Source: Orientallactaga sibirica (lineage: Eukaryota > Chordata > Mammalia > Rodentia > Dipodidae). Taken from it: DNA of 64,000 bases. Positions 1 through 9,850 of this stretch are shown here, one piece after another; position 1 is the first letter of the stretch; each line of letters opens with the position of its first letter. Where the stretch lies: contig JAEOAD010000015.1 in assembly GCA_036365145.1 (NCBI GenBank), positions 11,649,501-11,713,500 on the forward strand, given 5' to 3'. The notes below the pieces were generated by a model, which made no database searches, was not told the DNA's origin, and was given only the letters and a program-made list of their open reading frames with translations. Position numbers and translations under genes: made by a program.

Positions 1-334
1 TCTTGGAAATTAGTTCTCACCTTCAGTTACTGATGCTCATTGGTTATCATGAGCTGTTCCAACCCATGCTTGGCCTTTAGGAAAGTAACTGCTGCAATTG
101 CTAACATTGAAGTATCAATACCAGGTAATGGGCAAGCCTGAGCTTTATCAAGAAAATGAGTAGTTTATGAGTGGATAAGGGGATTCTGGTCATCATAAAG
201 CATGTTCTAAGAACTTTCTTGAGGGCTCCGATATCATCTTGCTACATTCTGCTCTTTGTACCTGTTCACAGTCTATGACGTTTGTGTAATACAATTTTAG
301 AATTAAAATAGTCAATAAAAACACTGTTGATATT
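1..334. other. Unique AT-rich sequence, no gene seen
   Basis: No repeat family, coding pattern or RNA gene is recognised here. The open frames are very short. Confidence 0.5.
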
Positions 335-752
335 CCTTATTTTTTGGTGCACTCATGCGTGTATGTATGTATGTATGTCTGGAGTATGTGTGTTGTGGTA
401 TATGGTGTGGCATACAGTTGCATGTGTGTGTTTGTGTAGATTTGCACAGCTTGTGTGCAAGCACATGGGGAGGCCAGAGGAGAACACTGGTTATCCTCTT
501 TTTCACTCATCTGCATGATTCCTAGAGATGGGGCCATTCATTCAACCCAAAGCTGCCATTTTTGTTGTTATCAGTCAGCAAATCCTAGTGGTTCTCTGAT
601 CTCATTCCACATAGAAGTGGGGTTGCAGACATGTGTGGCCATGCCCAGCTGTTTATGTGGGTGCTTGGGGAATTGAACTTAGGCAGTCTCACATCAGGCC
701 TTATTGCTTGGGTAGCAAGTGCTTTTAACCACTGAGCCCTCTTCTCAGCCCT
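335..752 (-). repeat. B4-like composite SINE (ID/B1-type), minus strand
   Basis: Reading the plus strand gives a GT-rich tail, then GGCCAGAGGAGAACACTGG, a B1-like middle (CATGCCCAGC), and the reverse complement of a tRNA-SINE head (AACCACTGAGCCCTCTTCTC) at 722-748. This is the layout of rodent B4/RSINE-type elements. The copy is old and diverged. Sub-family assignment is from memory. Confidence 0.7.
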
Positions 753-757
753 ACTTT

Positions 758-805
<48 letters not shown>

Positions 806-848
806 TTTTCTTTCTTTCTTTTCTTTCTTTTTCTTTCTTCTTTCTTTC
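753..848. repeat. (CTTT)n microsatellite, about 95 bp
   Basis: A nearly uninterrupted CTTT/TTTC run with a few interruptions in its right third. It sits at the tail side of the minus-strand SINE at 849-1022, so it probably grew from that SINE's A-rich tail (AAAG on the minus strand). Confidence 0.9.
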
Positions 849-1022
849 AGAAAAGGAGACAGTGTGGTGATTATGGCATGCCATGACCTCTTGCCACTAC
901 AAATGAACTCCAGACTCATGAGCCACTTTGTGCATCTGGCTTACATGCGTACTGGGGAATTGAACCTGGCTGTCAGTCTTTGCAAGCAAGAGTTTCAGCT
1001 GCTGAAGCATCTCTCCAGCCCT
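849..1022 (-). repeat. tRNA-derived B2-superfamily SINE (Dip-like), minus strand
   Basis: It contains the plus-strand blocks CCACTACAAATGAACTCCAG, CTTTGTGCATCTGGCTTAC and the head complement CATCTCTCCAGCCCT at its right end. The order matches the other minus-strand copies in this window (for example 9262-9476). The B-box region is diverged (GGGGAATTGAACCTGGCTG). Confidence 0.8.
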
Positions 1023-1924
1023 ATTCTTTATTTTGATAAAACAACAAAGACCCAGAAGTGGTGGATTGCTGTGCTATTCAACTAATTAGAAGCATAGTGA
1101 GAACTGAAATTTGGGCCAGATACTACTTTTGTTCCTAAGAAATCTTCTACCCAGAGCAGGACCATTTTCACTTGCATACATTCTCATAGATGTTTTACAA
1201 TGAATTGAAGGTGGTAGGGCTTTGGATACAATAAAAAGGCACTAAGGAACTTAAAGGAAGCTCCAAGTTATACGGCTGCTGCTGACGCAACACATGAAGA
1301 TGGCATTGGACAAACAGCACACCTGGCCAATGGTTTGATTCTTGGATTCCAGTTCTCAGACATAAGTACATTATGTGGTCTTGGCAACTCACATAATCGC
1401 CTTGCTTCTCTGTTACACAAAAACTAAGGGTAGTTAATCTCTGAGCAAATCCATGGGCTTTCTAGACCTGGAACTTGGAAAGGCAAAGTCCTGATGCGGG
1501 TATTATAAGAAGTTCATTTCTTTACTAAAGATGTCTACACAACACACACACACACACACACACACACACCCCACATACTACACACATGCCCGCACAAAGT
1601 CAATGACATTGTCTGGTACTTCCAGAGTAACAGTTAATTATGTTAATATGAGTAAATCCTAAGTAGACATCTCTCCCTTTCTCTCTCTGCATTCTCACTG
1701 GGGCACCCTCAGGGGCAGCCACTTTATAACACCTTTTAACTCACAGTTTTTCTTGAATGGCTGGACAGGATAGCCCTGAGAAAGGAGGCAAACTATGAGA
1801 GGGTCACATTGCAAATCAGACACTTCCCGACAGTATGACTTGCCCCAGCATGTTAATATCATTAAACCTTTGTAATTATGTATATAGACATAATGATATC
1901 TACTTTTTCTGTTTCACAAAATTA
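1023..1924. other. Unique sequence with a (CA)n run at 1542-1569
   Basis: The only recognised structure is a 28-bp AC dinucleotide run followed by a CA-rich stretch. No exon-like segment was recognised. Confidence 0.5.
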
Positions 1925-2148
1925 TTATTTTTTTGGAGAGAGTCAGAGAGAGTGAAAGAGAATTGGCATGCCAGCGGCCTCTCAGCCTCTGTGATCGAAC
2001 TCCAGATGCATGTGCCCCCTTGTGGTCAAGTGTGCATTGTGCCCTTGTGCCACTTTGCATCTGGCTAAATGTGGGACCTGGAGAACTGAATGGGTATTCT
2101 TAGGCTTAGCAGGCAGGTGCCTTAACCACTAAGCCATCTCTCCGGCCC
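1925..2148 (-). repeat. tRNA-derived SINE, longer sub-type, minus strand, with target-site duplication
   Basis: The right end reads CCATCTCTCCGGCCC (head complement). The body holds the sub-type block TTCTTAGGCTTAGCAGGCAG and a repeated GTG-rich middle not found in the shorter copies. CACAAAATT at 1915-1923 and again at 2148-2156 flanks the element as a target-site duplication, which fixes its limits. Confidence 0.85.
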
Positions 2149-2162
2149 ACAAAATTCTTTTA

Positions 2163-5105
2163 ATGAACAAAATAAAGAAATTGTGCGAAATAAATTGATT
2201 ATAAAAAGGAGGGAGTGGTGCTTGTTCACACCCCTCAATCCCTTGAATGTGTCTCCCATGAGCTCATGCAGCCACATGTCTACATTCACCCTATAAAGTA
2301 CAGTCTTCTCCTTGGGTACCCAAGGCCCACATCATGGAATCCTGTACACCCAGAGATTATGGTTTCCAGCACGAGAGCCAGCTTGCAATTGCTTTAGTAG
2401 AGCAGGTACAGCAAAAAAGCCTGAGGCTATGGAATTTTAAAAAGGGAACCAACACCAACATCTCTGAGATAAATTGATTTAGTTGAAACTCTTCCAAAGA
2501 AATTACCTTAATGCTGAGACTAAATATGTGGTGTTCCAGCCCAAATGGACTTTTCTTGGCCAATCCCCTGAGAAGTAAACATTGGAGTTTAATAGGGAAA
2601 GGGCAGTAGAACTTGCAGTTTTAGCTCACTGATGTCACCCCTTGCTTTTAGAGCCAAAGAACAAGAAAATCCAATACTTCCTTCAAGTATGAAGGCATAA
2701 GATGAGAGCAATACAAATATGCATTGTGGTTTCTATAGATTTTCTCCTACAGAAAAACCCAGGAACTGAAGAGGATACATTTTTCAGAATCTTGACAGAC
2801 ATATGTGCTCCTCTTGGAGAGATTCCCACCTGGGAATTTTGGTTGTCTGGTTTAAAAAAATGCTGTGTCTTTTTATTCCTTGATTTAAAAATAAGAGGAT
2901 CACAGAGATTCTAAATTCTATACCATGGAATAACTTATATTATGTCAAACTTCAAAAATTAGATCCTGGATGAGATCTTGGAATCTGGGTACAGCTGAGC
3001 TTTGTGCTGAGAGGGAAGCGTGCATTTTATTGGTAAGGATGTGACAACACTAAGACCCTGAGGATGTAAAATCCCTGAGCAACAGGGCTTCCATGAGCAA
3101 AGTTCTACCAGAAAACAGATGTTTTTGGCTTTGGGGTTCTATTAGAACATTGATATTTTTAACACCAAGACCCTTTTTACCATGGGATGAGAACAAATTA
3201 TTCCTTGATAACAAATTGTATATTCCTGGGGCTGTACTGTAGTCCAGAGTTCTCACAATGCCTGGTAGTAATTATGCTGAATGATTCAATGATAGGGAGT
3301 GACACCTCATGCCAAGCAACCCAGTGTTTACAAACAATTTCAAAATGTAGCTACTGGAGTCAACTATCTCAGGGTCTTCTCATGGGCAGCCGAATCAAAG
3401 GGTGGATTTCAAATGTATTCGTAGATTGCTATTTTGAGTCATCTCTTGGAGATTTTCACCGGAGAATGTAAAACACTTGAGTGAATTAGACTTAATCCCA
3501 TTAACCCAAGAGAGGCAGATGCTCAAAAGTGAGATGTTTAGTCCCTTCTGGAGGGTTTTCACATCCAGTGATTCTTCTTCATCAGTGCCCCAGAACGCAC
3601 TGAGTGTTAAACCAACAGTGGTAGCTGAGTGAAGATGGTTAAATGCTATGCTGGCGGTAGAATGGCTATGACAAAGAAGAGGGGCAATCAATCTTCTTGG
3701 GGTGGAGAAAGGAACAAGGTCAAAGAAAGCTTCAAAGCTGATATTTGATCTGAGTCTTAAAGGAAAACACATTGGAGAGCAAATAATCATCCATTTGTCT
3801 ATTTAAGTTTTAGGTTGTGCAGGTCCAGTACATTAAAGGGGGAATACTAGTATGTACATAAACTGCTCACACTTCTTTGAAGTGGAAAGTGACCTTTGGG
3901 GCCCACTGAAGGGCTCTGGGGCTCCCAACCAGTTTTATGCTATTGGAACTGCTGTATCTGCCTCTGGACTGAGCTTCAAGCTCCTCCCTCAGGGGCTGGA
4001 ACCCCCATTCTCCAGGGCAGCCTCACCTGACTTCCTGTACTGCACTCACTTCTTTCTCTGGGACAGGCTGTTATACTTGGCCTTCCTCCACTCCCGGGTT
4101 TGCAATTACTCAGAATCTCCCAGCTGCTCTCTAGCCCCACACTGAGTTTCCAAACAAAACCTGTGAAAACAGAACTGTGGTGGCAACTTGGGCCACATCT
4201 GGCAACTGCACAGGCTCTCAGTGCACCCGCAGCCTCTTGCCTGAGGCCTGCTCCAGATGTGAATGGAGCCTGGATGGACACTGACTTGGGGACATAGCCA
4301 GGAAAGATCTGCCTGGAAAGTCAGAGGTTCCATGTTGTTCATTTGGCTCCATCCGAACCAAATGGAGCTGAACGTCTCTGCCCCTTTCTAGTGGGTTAAG
4401 GCTCATGTTTCTACCAATATACAGCAGGGGGATTACTCTTCTAGGGTGATTCGGCATGCCCATCACCTTTATGTATGTTGCGCATGTGAGGACCTCCTGT
4501 CTTCCATCATGTTACCACTGGTATATTTCTGTGTCTGAGGCTGCCTGTGTTCTCTGGTTGCATGCTCCCCACCCTCATTTATATTCTTGCCTGATTATTT
4601 GCCTCTTCCATCCTGTGTTGCCTGCGTTCTTCAGAAATATGCTATTGCTGGCTTACCTTTCTATGGTGAACACTTCTGGTGGTATGAGTCCCTTGCTCAA
4701 AACCTGAGGCCGGTTTGTGCACAATGGGCTATCTTGCCATTTTCACTCGGAATTATGACTTTCTTCTTCTGGCTCCTCTGCTCACTTTGCTCCCCTACTC
4801 TCTGCTTCCTCATCCTACAGTGTTGCCCCCCCCCCCACCCCTACGCTCACCTCTCTGCTTCCCGTTGCCAACTCTAAGTTCCTGGAAATAAATATAATCA
4901 TGTTTATTTTATTTTTGTCATCCTATAACCACATATGTCCTCCCTCCCCAGTAACTTGTATTTAAAATCACCTGGTTCTTATAGCGTTGAAGGAATGAAT
5001 GGGTAGCCAGTGTAAGCAGTGTATGATGGCAGAATTGTAGAAGTCTTGCCCTACCATCTCTGACAGCTCCTTCCTCTACTTCTGTGTTGTGGGCATGAAG
5101 GTCAG
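2163..5105. other. Nearly 3 kb without a recognised gene or repeat
   Basis: Short open frames occur on both strands (the longest is 131 codons, minus strand 3395-3790) but none resembles a known protein and none shows flanking splice signals I would trust. The 3,900-4,300 part is richer in GC than its surroundings. A C-run lies near 4829-4842. An imperfect palindrome CATTTGG/CCAAATG lies at 4340-4364. Confidence 0.4.
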
Positions 5106-5107
5106 AA

Positions 5108-5285
5108 TCCATAGTCTTGAAAACTAGGATGCCAAGGTTTGAACTCAGGTTCCATCATTTCCCACCAGTTGTGGCCCTTGGCCTCTGTTCCTCAGTTCCC
5201 TCATTTTGAAATGGTGGTGTTTGAAATCAGGGTGTTTGAGGAGTATATGAGGTTGTATTTGTAAAGTTCTTAGCACCATAATGGA
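5108..5285 (+). repeat. MIR SINE fossil, plus strand
   Basis: It contains the MIR order: GGTTTGAACTCAGGTTCC (B-box region), then a core like GCCTCTGTTCCTCAGTTCCC followed by CTCATTTTGAAATGG, then TTTGTAAAGTTCTTAGCACC near the 3' end. The divergence is that of an ancient mammalian SINE. Confidence 0.75.
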
Positions 5286-5749
5286 TCATTGTAAACTGGA
5301 ACATTGTTTACATCCCATGGCCTCATTGCTCTGTCTCTTTCTGTACATCTGGGCTCAGTCCTCCTTATCCATTGCAGAGTCAGGGATGACATCAGCTCAG
5401 ACCTGCATGGTGGACTGTTCCCCTTGTGTGTCATTGACTATGAGAGAAGGGCAGCCCAATCCTGTGCTGGAGATGATGATGAGCCAGATAGAGCCCAGCC
5501 AGTAAGTTAATGCACTGTTAATCCAGGATAGGAAAGAACTATTCATTGGGGGATATTACTAGAGGTTGTGATGTAGAAGAATGAATAATTAATTATGCAT
5601 ATCAATTATCTGTTAGTCACTATTCAGGATTTAGATGAATCATACAGCTATAAAAATAGAAGACCAGAGACTGATTATATACCAGCCTCTAAAGGGGCAT
5701 GACTTGTCCATGATGCTTCGGTTTGTTTTTACAGGTCAAAGTCAGGAAC

Positions 5750-5970
5750 CACATCACTGACTATTAGGTTGGCATCTTCTGTAGGTATCATGAGCATTGC
5801 CTTAGATGATTCTCATAGTGTCATTCACACCTCAATCTCCAGTCCAAAAACCTCTGATAGCTCCCCACTATCTTCGAGATCAAGGTCAAATCTATGTATA
5901 TTAAAATCACCCACAGTCTGATTTTATCTCACCACTCAGAATACACCAGTGGCTTGTACTCTCTTATAAT
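5750..5970 (+). repeat. L2 LINE 3' fossil, plus strand
   Basis: Segments such as CCAAAAACCTCTGATAGCTC and TCTTCGAGATCAAGGTCAAA match the order of the L2 3' region (a pyrimidine-rich block, then a GAT-AAGTCCAAA-like block). The copy is strongly diverged. Confidence 0.5.
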
Positions 5971-6377
5971 TTGTGATAATATGAATAATTATAGCCTTTT
6001 CAGAAAGCATTTGCCAATATGAAAAGGACTGCAAACATGCTCACATGCTATGATTGCATAATTCTCGATCTAGACCCTTTCCTAAGGAAATATTCCTCAA
6101 TACGGGGAAGCTTATATGAATACAAAAATTCACTGGAATAGTAATTATAACTCCAAATGGTAAAGAACCTAAATCCTCCCATTAAGGGCTTCTATATCTG
6201 AGATGAATCATTATGTGACTATTATAAGTGATGACTATAACAACAAAATATCATCGAACATAACTATAAGATATGTTAAATTTAAAAAGAAGATATAAAC
6301 ATGCACATAGGGATAAAAAGACACTGAGGAAATTAAAATGAATGTGTGAGACATTTAAAAATTATTTTCTGTGTACA
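5971..6377. other. AT-rich unique sequence
   Basis: Nothing is recognised. Some segments (CTAAGGAAATATTCCTCAAT, TACAAAAATTCACTGGAATA) have the flavour of an old L1/L2 remnant but are too diverged to call. Confidence 0.4.
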
Positions 6378-6745
6378 TATGTGTTTATGGTATGTGTTTA
6401 AGTACTTGTGTGTGTGTGCATATTCATGTATTTTGTGAGTTGGTGTTGCAGTGCATATGTGGAGGTCAGAGGACAACTTTAGGTGTCAGTCCTTGCCTTC
6501 CACTTTGTTTGAGGCAGGGTGTCTCATGGTTTGGCATTCACTACTGCATTTGCCAGGCTAGCTGCTCTGTGAGCTTCTTTGAATTTCTCCTGCTTCACCA
6601 CCCACTATCTTACTGTCATCAGCATGCTGCTGGGGTTATTAAAGTGTTCCATAGCTTCCAGCTTTGACATGGGGCCTGGGATTCCAGACTCAGGTACTCA
6701 GGCTTGCAAAACAAGTGTTTTGCCCACTGAGCCATCTCTGTGTGG
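6378..6745 (-). repeat. B4-like composite SINE, minus strand
   Basis: The plus strand reads as a GT-rich tail, GTGGAGGTCAGAGGACAAC, TTGAGGCAGGGTGTCTCATG (B1-like), and ends with CCCACTGAGCCATCTCTG, the complement of the tRNA-type head. The same order occurs at 13037-13298, 20762-21101 and 63100-63366. Confidence 0.8.
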
Positions 6746-6819
6746 GGTTTTATTTTTTATTATCCATAATATATGTGATACTCAACATTATTTTCAGAGT
6801 ATCTAAAATCTCTTTTTAA

Positions 6820-7083
6820 AAAACATTTTTTATTTGAGACAGAGAGAGAGCGAGAGAGAGAGAGGCGGAGGGAGAGAGGAAGAAGCAGAGAGAGAATGGG
6901 AGCGCCAGGGCCTTTCAGCCACTATGAACAAACCCCAGACGTGTGCACCCCATTGTGTGCATGTGTGACAGTGTGCGCTTGCATCACTTTTGCGTCTGGC
7001 TATAAGTGGGACCTGGAGATTTGAACAAATATTCTTAGGCTTTGCAGGCAGGCACCTTAACCACTAAGCCATCTCTCCAGCCC
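6820..7083 (-). repeat. tRNA-derived SINE, longer sub-type, minus strand
   Basis: A GA-rich tract (the CT tract of the plus orientation) leads into CCACTATGAACAAACCCCAG, the sub-type block ATTCTTAGGCTTTGCAGG and the head complement CATCTCTCCAGCCC. It is flanked by related copies of its target at 6804-6819 and 7086-7100. Confidence 0.9.
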
Positions 7084-7100
7084 ATTAAAGTCTTTTAGAA

Positions 7101-7316
7101 ATATTTTATTTATTTATTTAAGAGAGAGAGAGAGGAAGAGGGAAAGGGGGAGAAATAGAGAGAGAGAAAGGCCAGGCCTCTATCCACTACAATTGAACTC
7201 CAGGCACATGTACAACCTTGTGCATCTGGCTTATGTGGGTACTAGGGAATGAAACCTGGGTCTGTAGGCTTCACAGAGAGGCGTTTTAACTGCTAAGTCA
7301 TCTATCTCTCCAGCTC
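7101..7316 (-). repeat. tRNA-derived SINE (Dip-like), minus strand, abutting the previous SINE
   Basis: The left end is the complement of an AAATAAAT tail, followed by a GA-rich tract, CACTACAATTGAACTCCAGG, TTGTGCATCTGGCTTATGTG and the head complement TCTCTCCAGC. Only about 17 bp of host target separates it from the 6820-7083 copy. Confidence 0.85.
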
Positions 7317-7432
7317 TAAAATCTTTTTTAATAATGTAAAATTTATAAATATAAAACTTTTATGAGCTACTCATTACCTTATCCTAGGCCTGGACATCTT
7401 GCCTTAATTTCTCTTTCCTAACCTGAGATTGT

Positions 7433-7455
7433 CTTTATTATTATTATTATTATTA
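7433..7455. repeat. (ATT)n microsatellite
   Basis: A short trinucleotide run, about seven ATT units. Confidence 0.9.
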
Positions 7456-7564
7456 TGAACTTTATGTTGTAATCAGTTTGGCACATGGCATCCTCTGCAT
7501 GAAGAAAGATTCAGGGTTAGCAAGGAAAAAGTGATGGATCTTGAGGTTATCAGTTCTGAGTGGT

Positions 7565-7715
7565 CCTCCTTGGCCAAGTTTAGCCTAAAAGCTTTGGGCA
7601 CGTTGCTTTCTTCTCAGGACCTCTGTTTCCCCATCTGGAAAGTGAGAAGAGCAAAGATGATGATCATTTTTGGTGTAGGCATTCAATGAAATGAACCTGT
7701 AACACATCTACTACA
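7565..7715 (+). repeat. MIR fossil, plus strand
   Basis: GGGCACGTTGCTTTCTTCTC followed by GACCTCTGTTTCCCCATCTG and GAAAGTGAGAAGAGCAAAGA follows the MIR core (LEU-GLY-type splice-like core 'CCTCTGTTTCCCCATCTG'). The 3' part TTCAATGAAATGAACCTG fits MIR's ATTAAATGA region. Confidence 0.7.
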
Positions 7716-7869
7716 GATACCTTTAATAAAGTTATTTCTTCCCAATGGAACATTTTTGCTCTCATTTCCATCACTGCCTCTTGCATGGAATCTTTCTCCC
7801 CTTCTCCCTACCAAGTCCTGCTATGTGATGCCTGGATGCATTGTATTTCATTATTTACTTATATTTTTT

Positions 7870-7947
7870 GTAGTAGTGGAGATGAAATTCAGGGCCCCAT
7901 ACATGCTAGGCAGGTGCTCTAGAGTCACTGAGCTACACATCAGCCCT
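7870..7947 (-). repeat. ID-like tRNA SINE, minus strand
   Basis: AAATTCAGGGCCCCATACAT, GCTAGGCAGGTGCTC and ACTGAGCTACACATCAGCCC follow the reverse complement of the rodent ID element (related to BC1 / tRNA-Ala). It is short and diverged. Confidence 0.7.
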
Positions 7948-9261
7948 TTGGAATATGCGTTAACACAGTGCTGCTCAAACTGTGGTTTGGGGACTGTGCT
8001 CTACATGGCAAGTGTAGAATGAGCACAAACATGCATGTGATCCTGTCACAGATGAATAACAAACACATGGTCCCGGCACAGAGTGTCTATGGTCTGCTGT
8101 AAAAGGCTCAGAGAGGGTGATGGGACAGGGAAGAGTGATGATGAAAATGGGAAAAATATTTGCCAAAATCATTCAAAATCATTGATAGGTATGTGGGAGA
8201 AGGTAGACTGCACAAATTGTTTTACTTTTGTGACATTTGAATATTTCCATGATAACTAGTGTTGAAAATTCCTATACAAACTTCCTTCATGAGACAGGTG
8301 TATCCTGTCTTTTGAGGATTTTTTCTATGCGTTCTACTCATATTGATGTCTTACCTTTAATAACAATTTGGATGATAGTTTATCTTTTTATTATGTGAGC
8401 AAGAGTACACACTCCCATGTGCATATACAATGGAACCTTTTATCTGTGTGTTCATAGATACATTCCATGTAGTTGCCAGAATCCTCAGACAATGTCAAGC
8501 CTTAAAGATATTATGCTTTTTTTCTACATATCCTTCTGATAAACCTTAACTTATTAGTTAGGCATAGTTAGAGGCTAATGACAATAATTGATGACAAAAT
8601 AGAACAATTGTAAAAATATGCTTTAATAGAAGTTTAGACATGTGAAATGTTTATTTCTGGAACTTTTCATTTAATATATTCTAACCCTGGTTAACCATAA
8701 CTGAAACCCTAGAAAGTAAAACTGAAGATGTGTGTGTGTGGTGAGTAGTAACTAGTGTATATGCACGTACACATGCATGTATCCTACATATATCATGCAT
8801 GCACATACCTATTATATAATCTCCAAAGAGACTATAAACTCCATAATGACATATTCCCTGATTTACATTCATTCTTACTCCATATAATGTTTTGAAAGTG
8901 TGACGATGTCCTAGCCTTGTTTTGTGATTTGGACCAGGTTTTCCAGCTCTGTTTTCCCTAGAGATTCTGAGTTGCTTGGCCTAGATTGGAACATAGCCTG
9001 TGATCTGCCACAAAAGCTCCCTTTCTGAATCAGAAGAGCAGTTTGGTTTTGCAATGTCCTCCATTCAAATATACAAGAATTTAGGAGGAGAAAATACATT
9101 TAAACATTTTCTGAGGTATGCTCATCTGTATCAGCTTCAATCCCTTCCCTGGCCCAGGACAGGGAATAGAAACTTGGAGTGGAAATGTGATCAAAGTGAT
9201 GGTGGTCTCCAAGAGTCAAGAACAAAACAAGGAGAGGAACTCCCTGGTTTTTCAAAAAATA
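7948..9261. other. Unique sequence; possible hAT-type DNA transposon trace at its start
   Basis: The segment AGTGCTGCTCAAACTGTGGT near 7968 recalls the terminal sequence of Charlie/MER5-like hAT elements, but I cannot find a matching second end. No gene is seen. A GT-rich stretch lies near 8730. Confidence 0.3.
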
Positions 9262-9283
9262 TTTTAATATATTTTATTTATTT

Positions 9284-9323
<40 letters not shown>

Positions 9324-9476
9324 AATAGGTGTGTCAGAGCCTCCAGCCACTGCAAATGAACTCCAGATGCATGAGCTCGCTTGTATGTCTGGCTTACATG
9401 GATCCTGGAGAGTCAAACTGAGATCCTTTGGCTTTGCAGGCAAATGCCTTAACCGCTAAGCCATCTCTCCAGCCCC
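9262..9476 (-). repeat. tRNA-derived SINE (Dip-like), minus strand, well preserved
   Basis: It has the complement of the TAAATAAAT tail, a pure (GA)n tract at 9290-9319, CCACTGCAAATGAACTCCAG, TCCTGGAGAGTCAAACTGAG (B-box complement), TTGGCTTTGCAGGCAAATGC and the head complement CCATCTCTCCAGCCCC. It is one of the best copies in the window. Confidence 0.9.
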
Positions 9477-9689
9477 AAATCCGTGATTTTTAATCAACAT
9501 TGAACCCATCTGTCCAAATTGCCTATGGACTTTGAAAATACTTTCAAAGCCCTTCACAAAGTCTTTCAATTATTTAAACAAATTTCAGTATGGTTCAGCA
9601 ATATGGAATAGGGATCTGCACAAAGATCTTCAGCCTACACAATAAATACTGTGTGACAGACTTGATTAATATTAGAAATGACAAGCATA

Positions 9690-9850
9690 ATGAGCTCTAT
9701 GTACTGGGTCTCTGGGTGTCAGCACCATGCTAAGTATTGCATACCTCAGTCCTAGGACAGATGAAAGAACCAAGGTGCCTAGAGGTTAAGTGACATGTAA
9801 TTTGAAGCCATGGCAGTTTGGTTTCAAAGACATTGTCCTGTGATACCATT
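9690..9850 (-). repeat. MIR fossil, minus strand
   Basis: The complement order is seen: CACCATGCTAAGTATTGCAT, GACAGATGAAAGAACCAAGG, CTAGAGGTTAAGTGACATGT. This is the 3'-to-5' order of MIR. Confidence 0.7.

Noticed and set aside
585..919. Lys/Glu/Arg-rich minus-strand frames resembling a charged protein
   Set aside because: They are translations of the (CTTT)n microsatellite.
3395..3790. 131-codon minus-strand open frame
   Set aside because: No recognisable domain; a frame this long is expected by chance somewhere in 64 kb on six frames.
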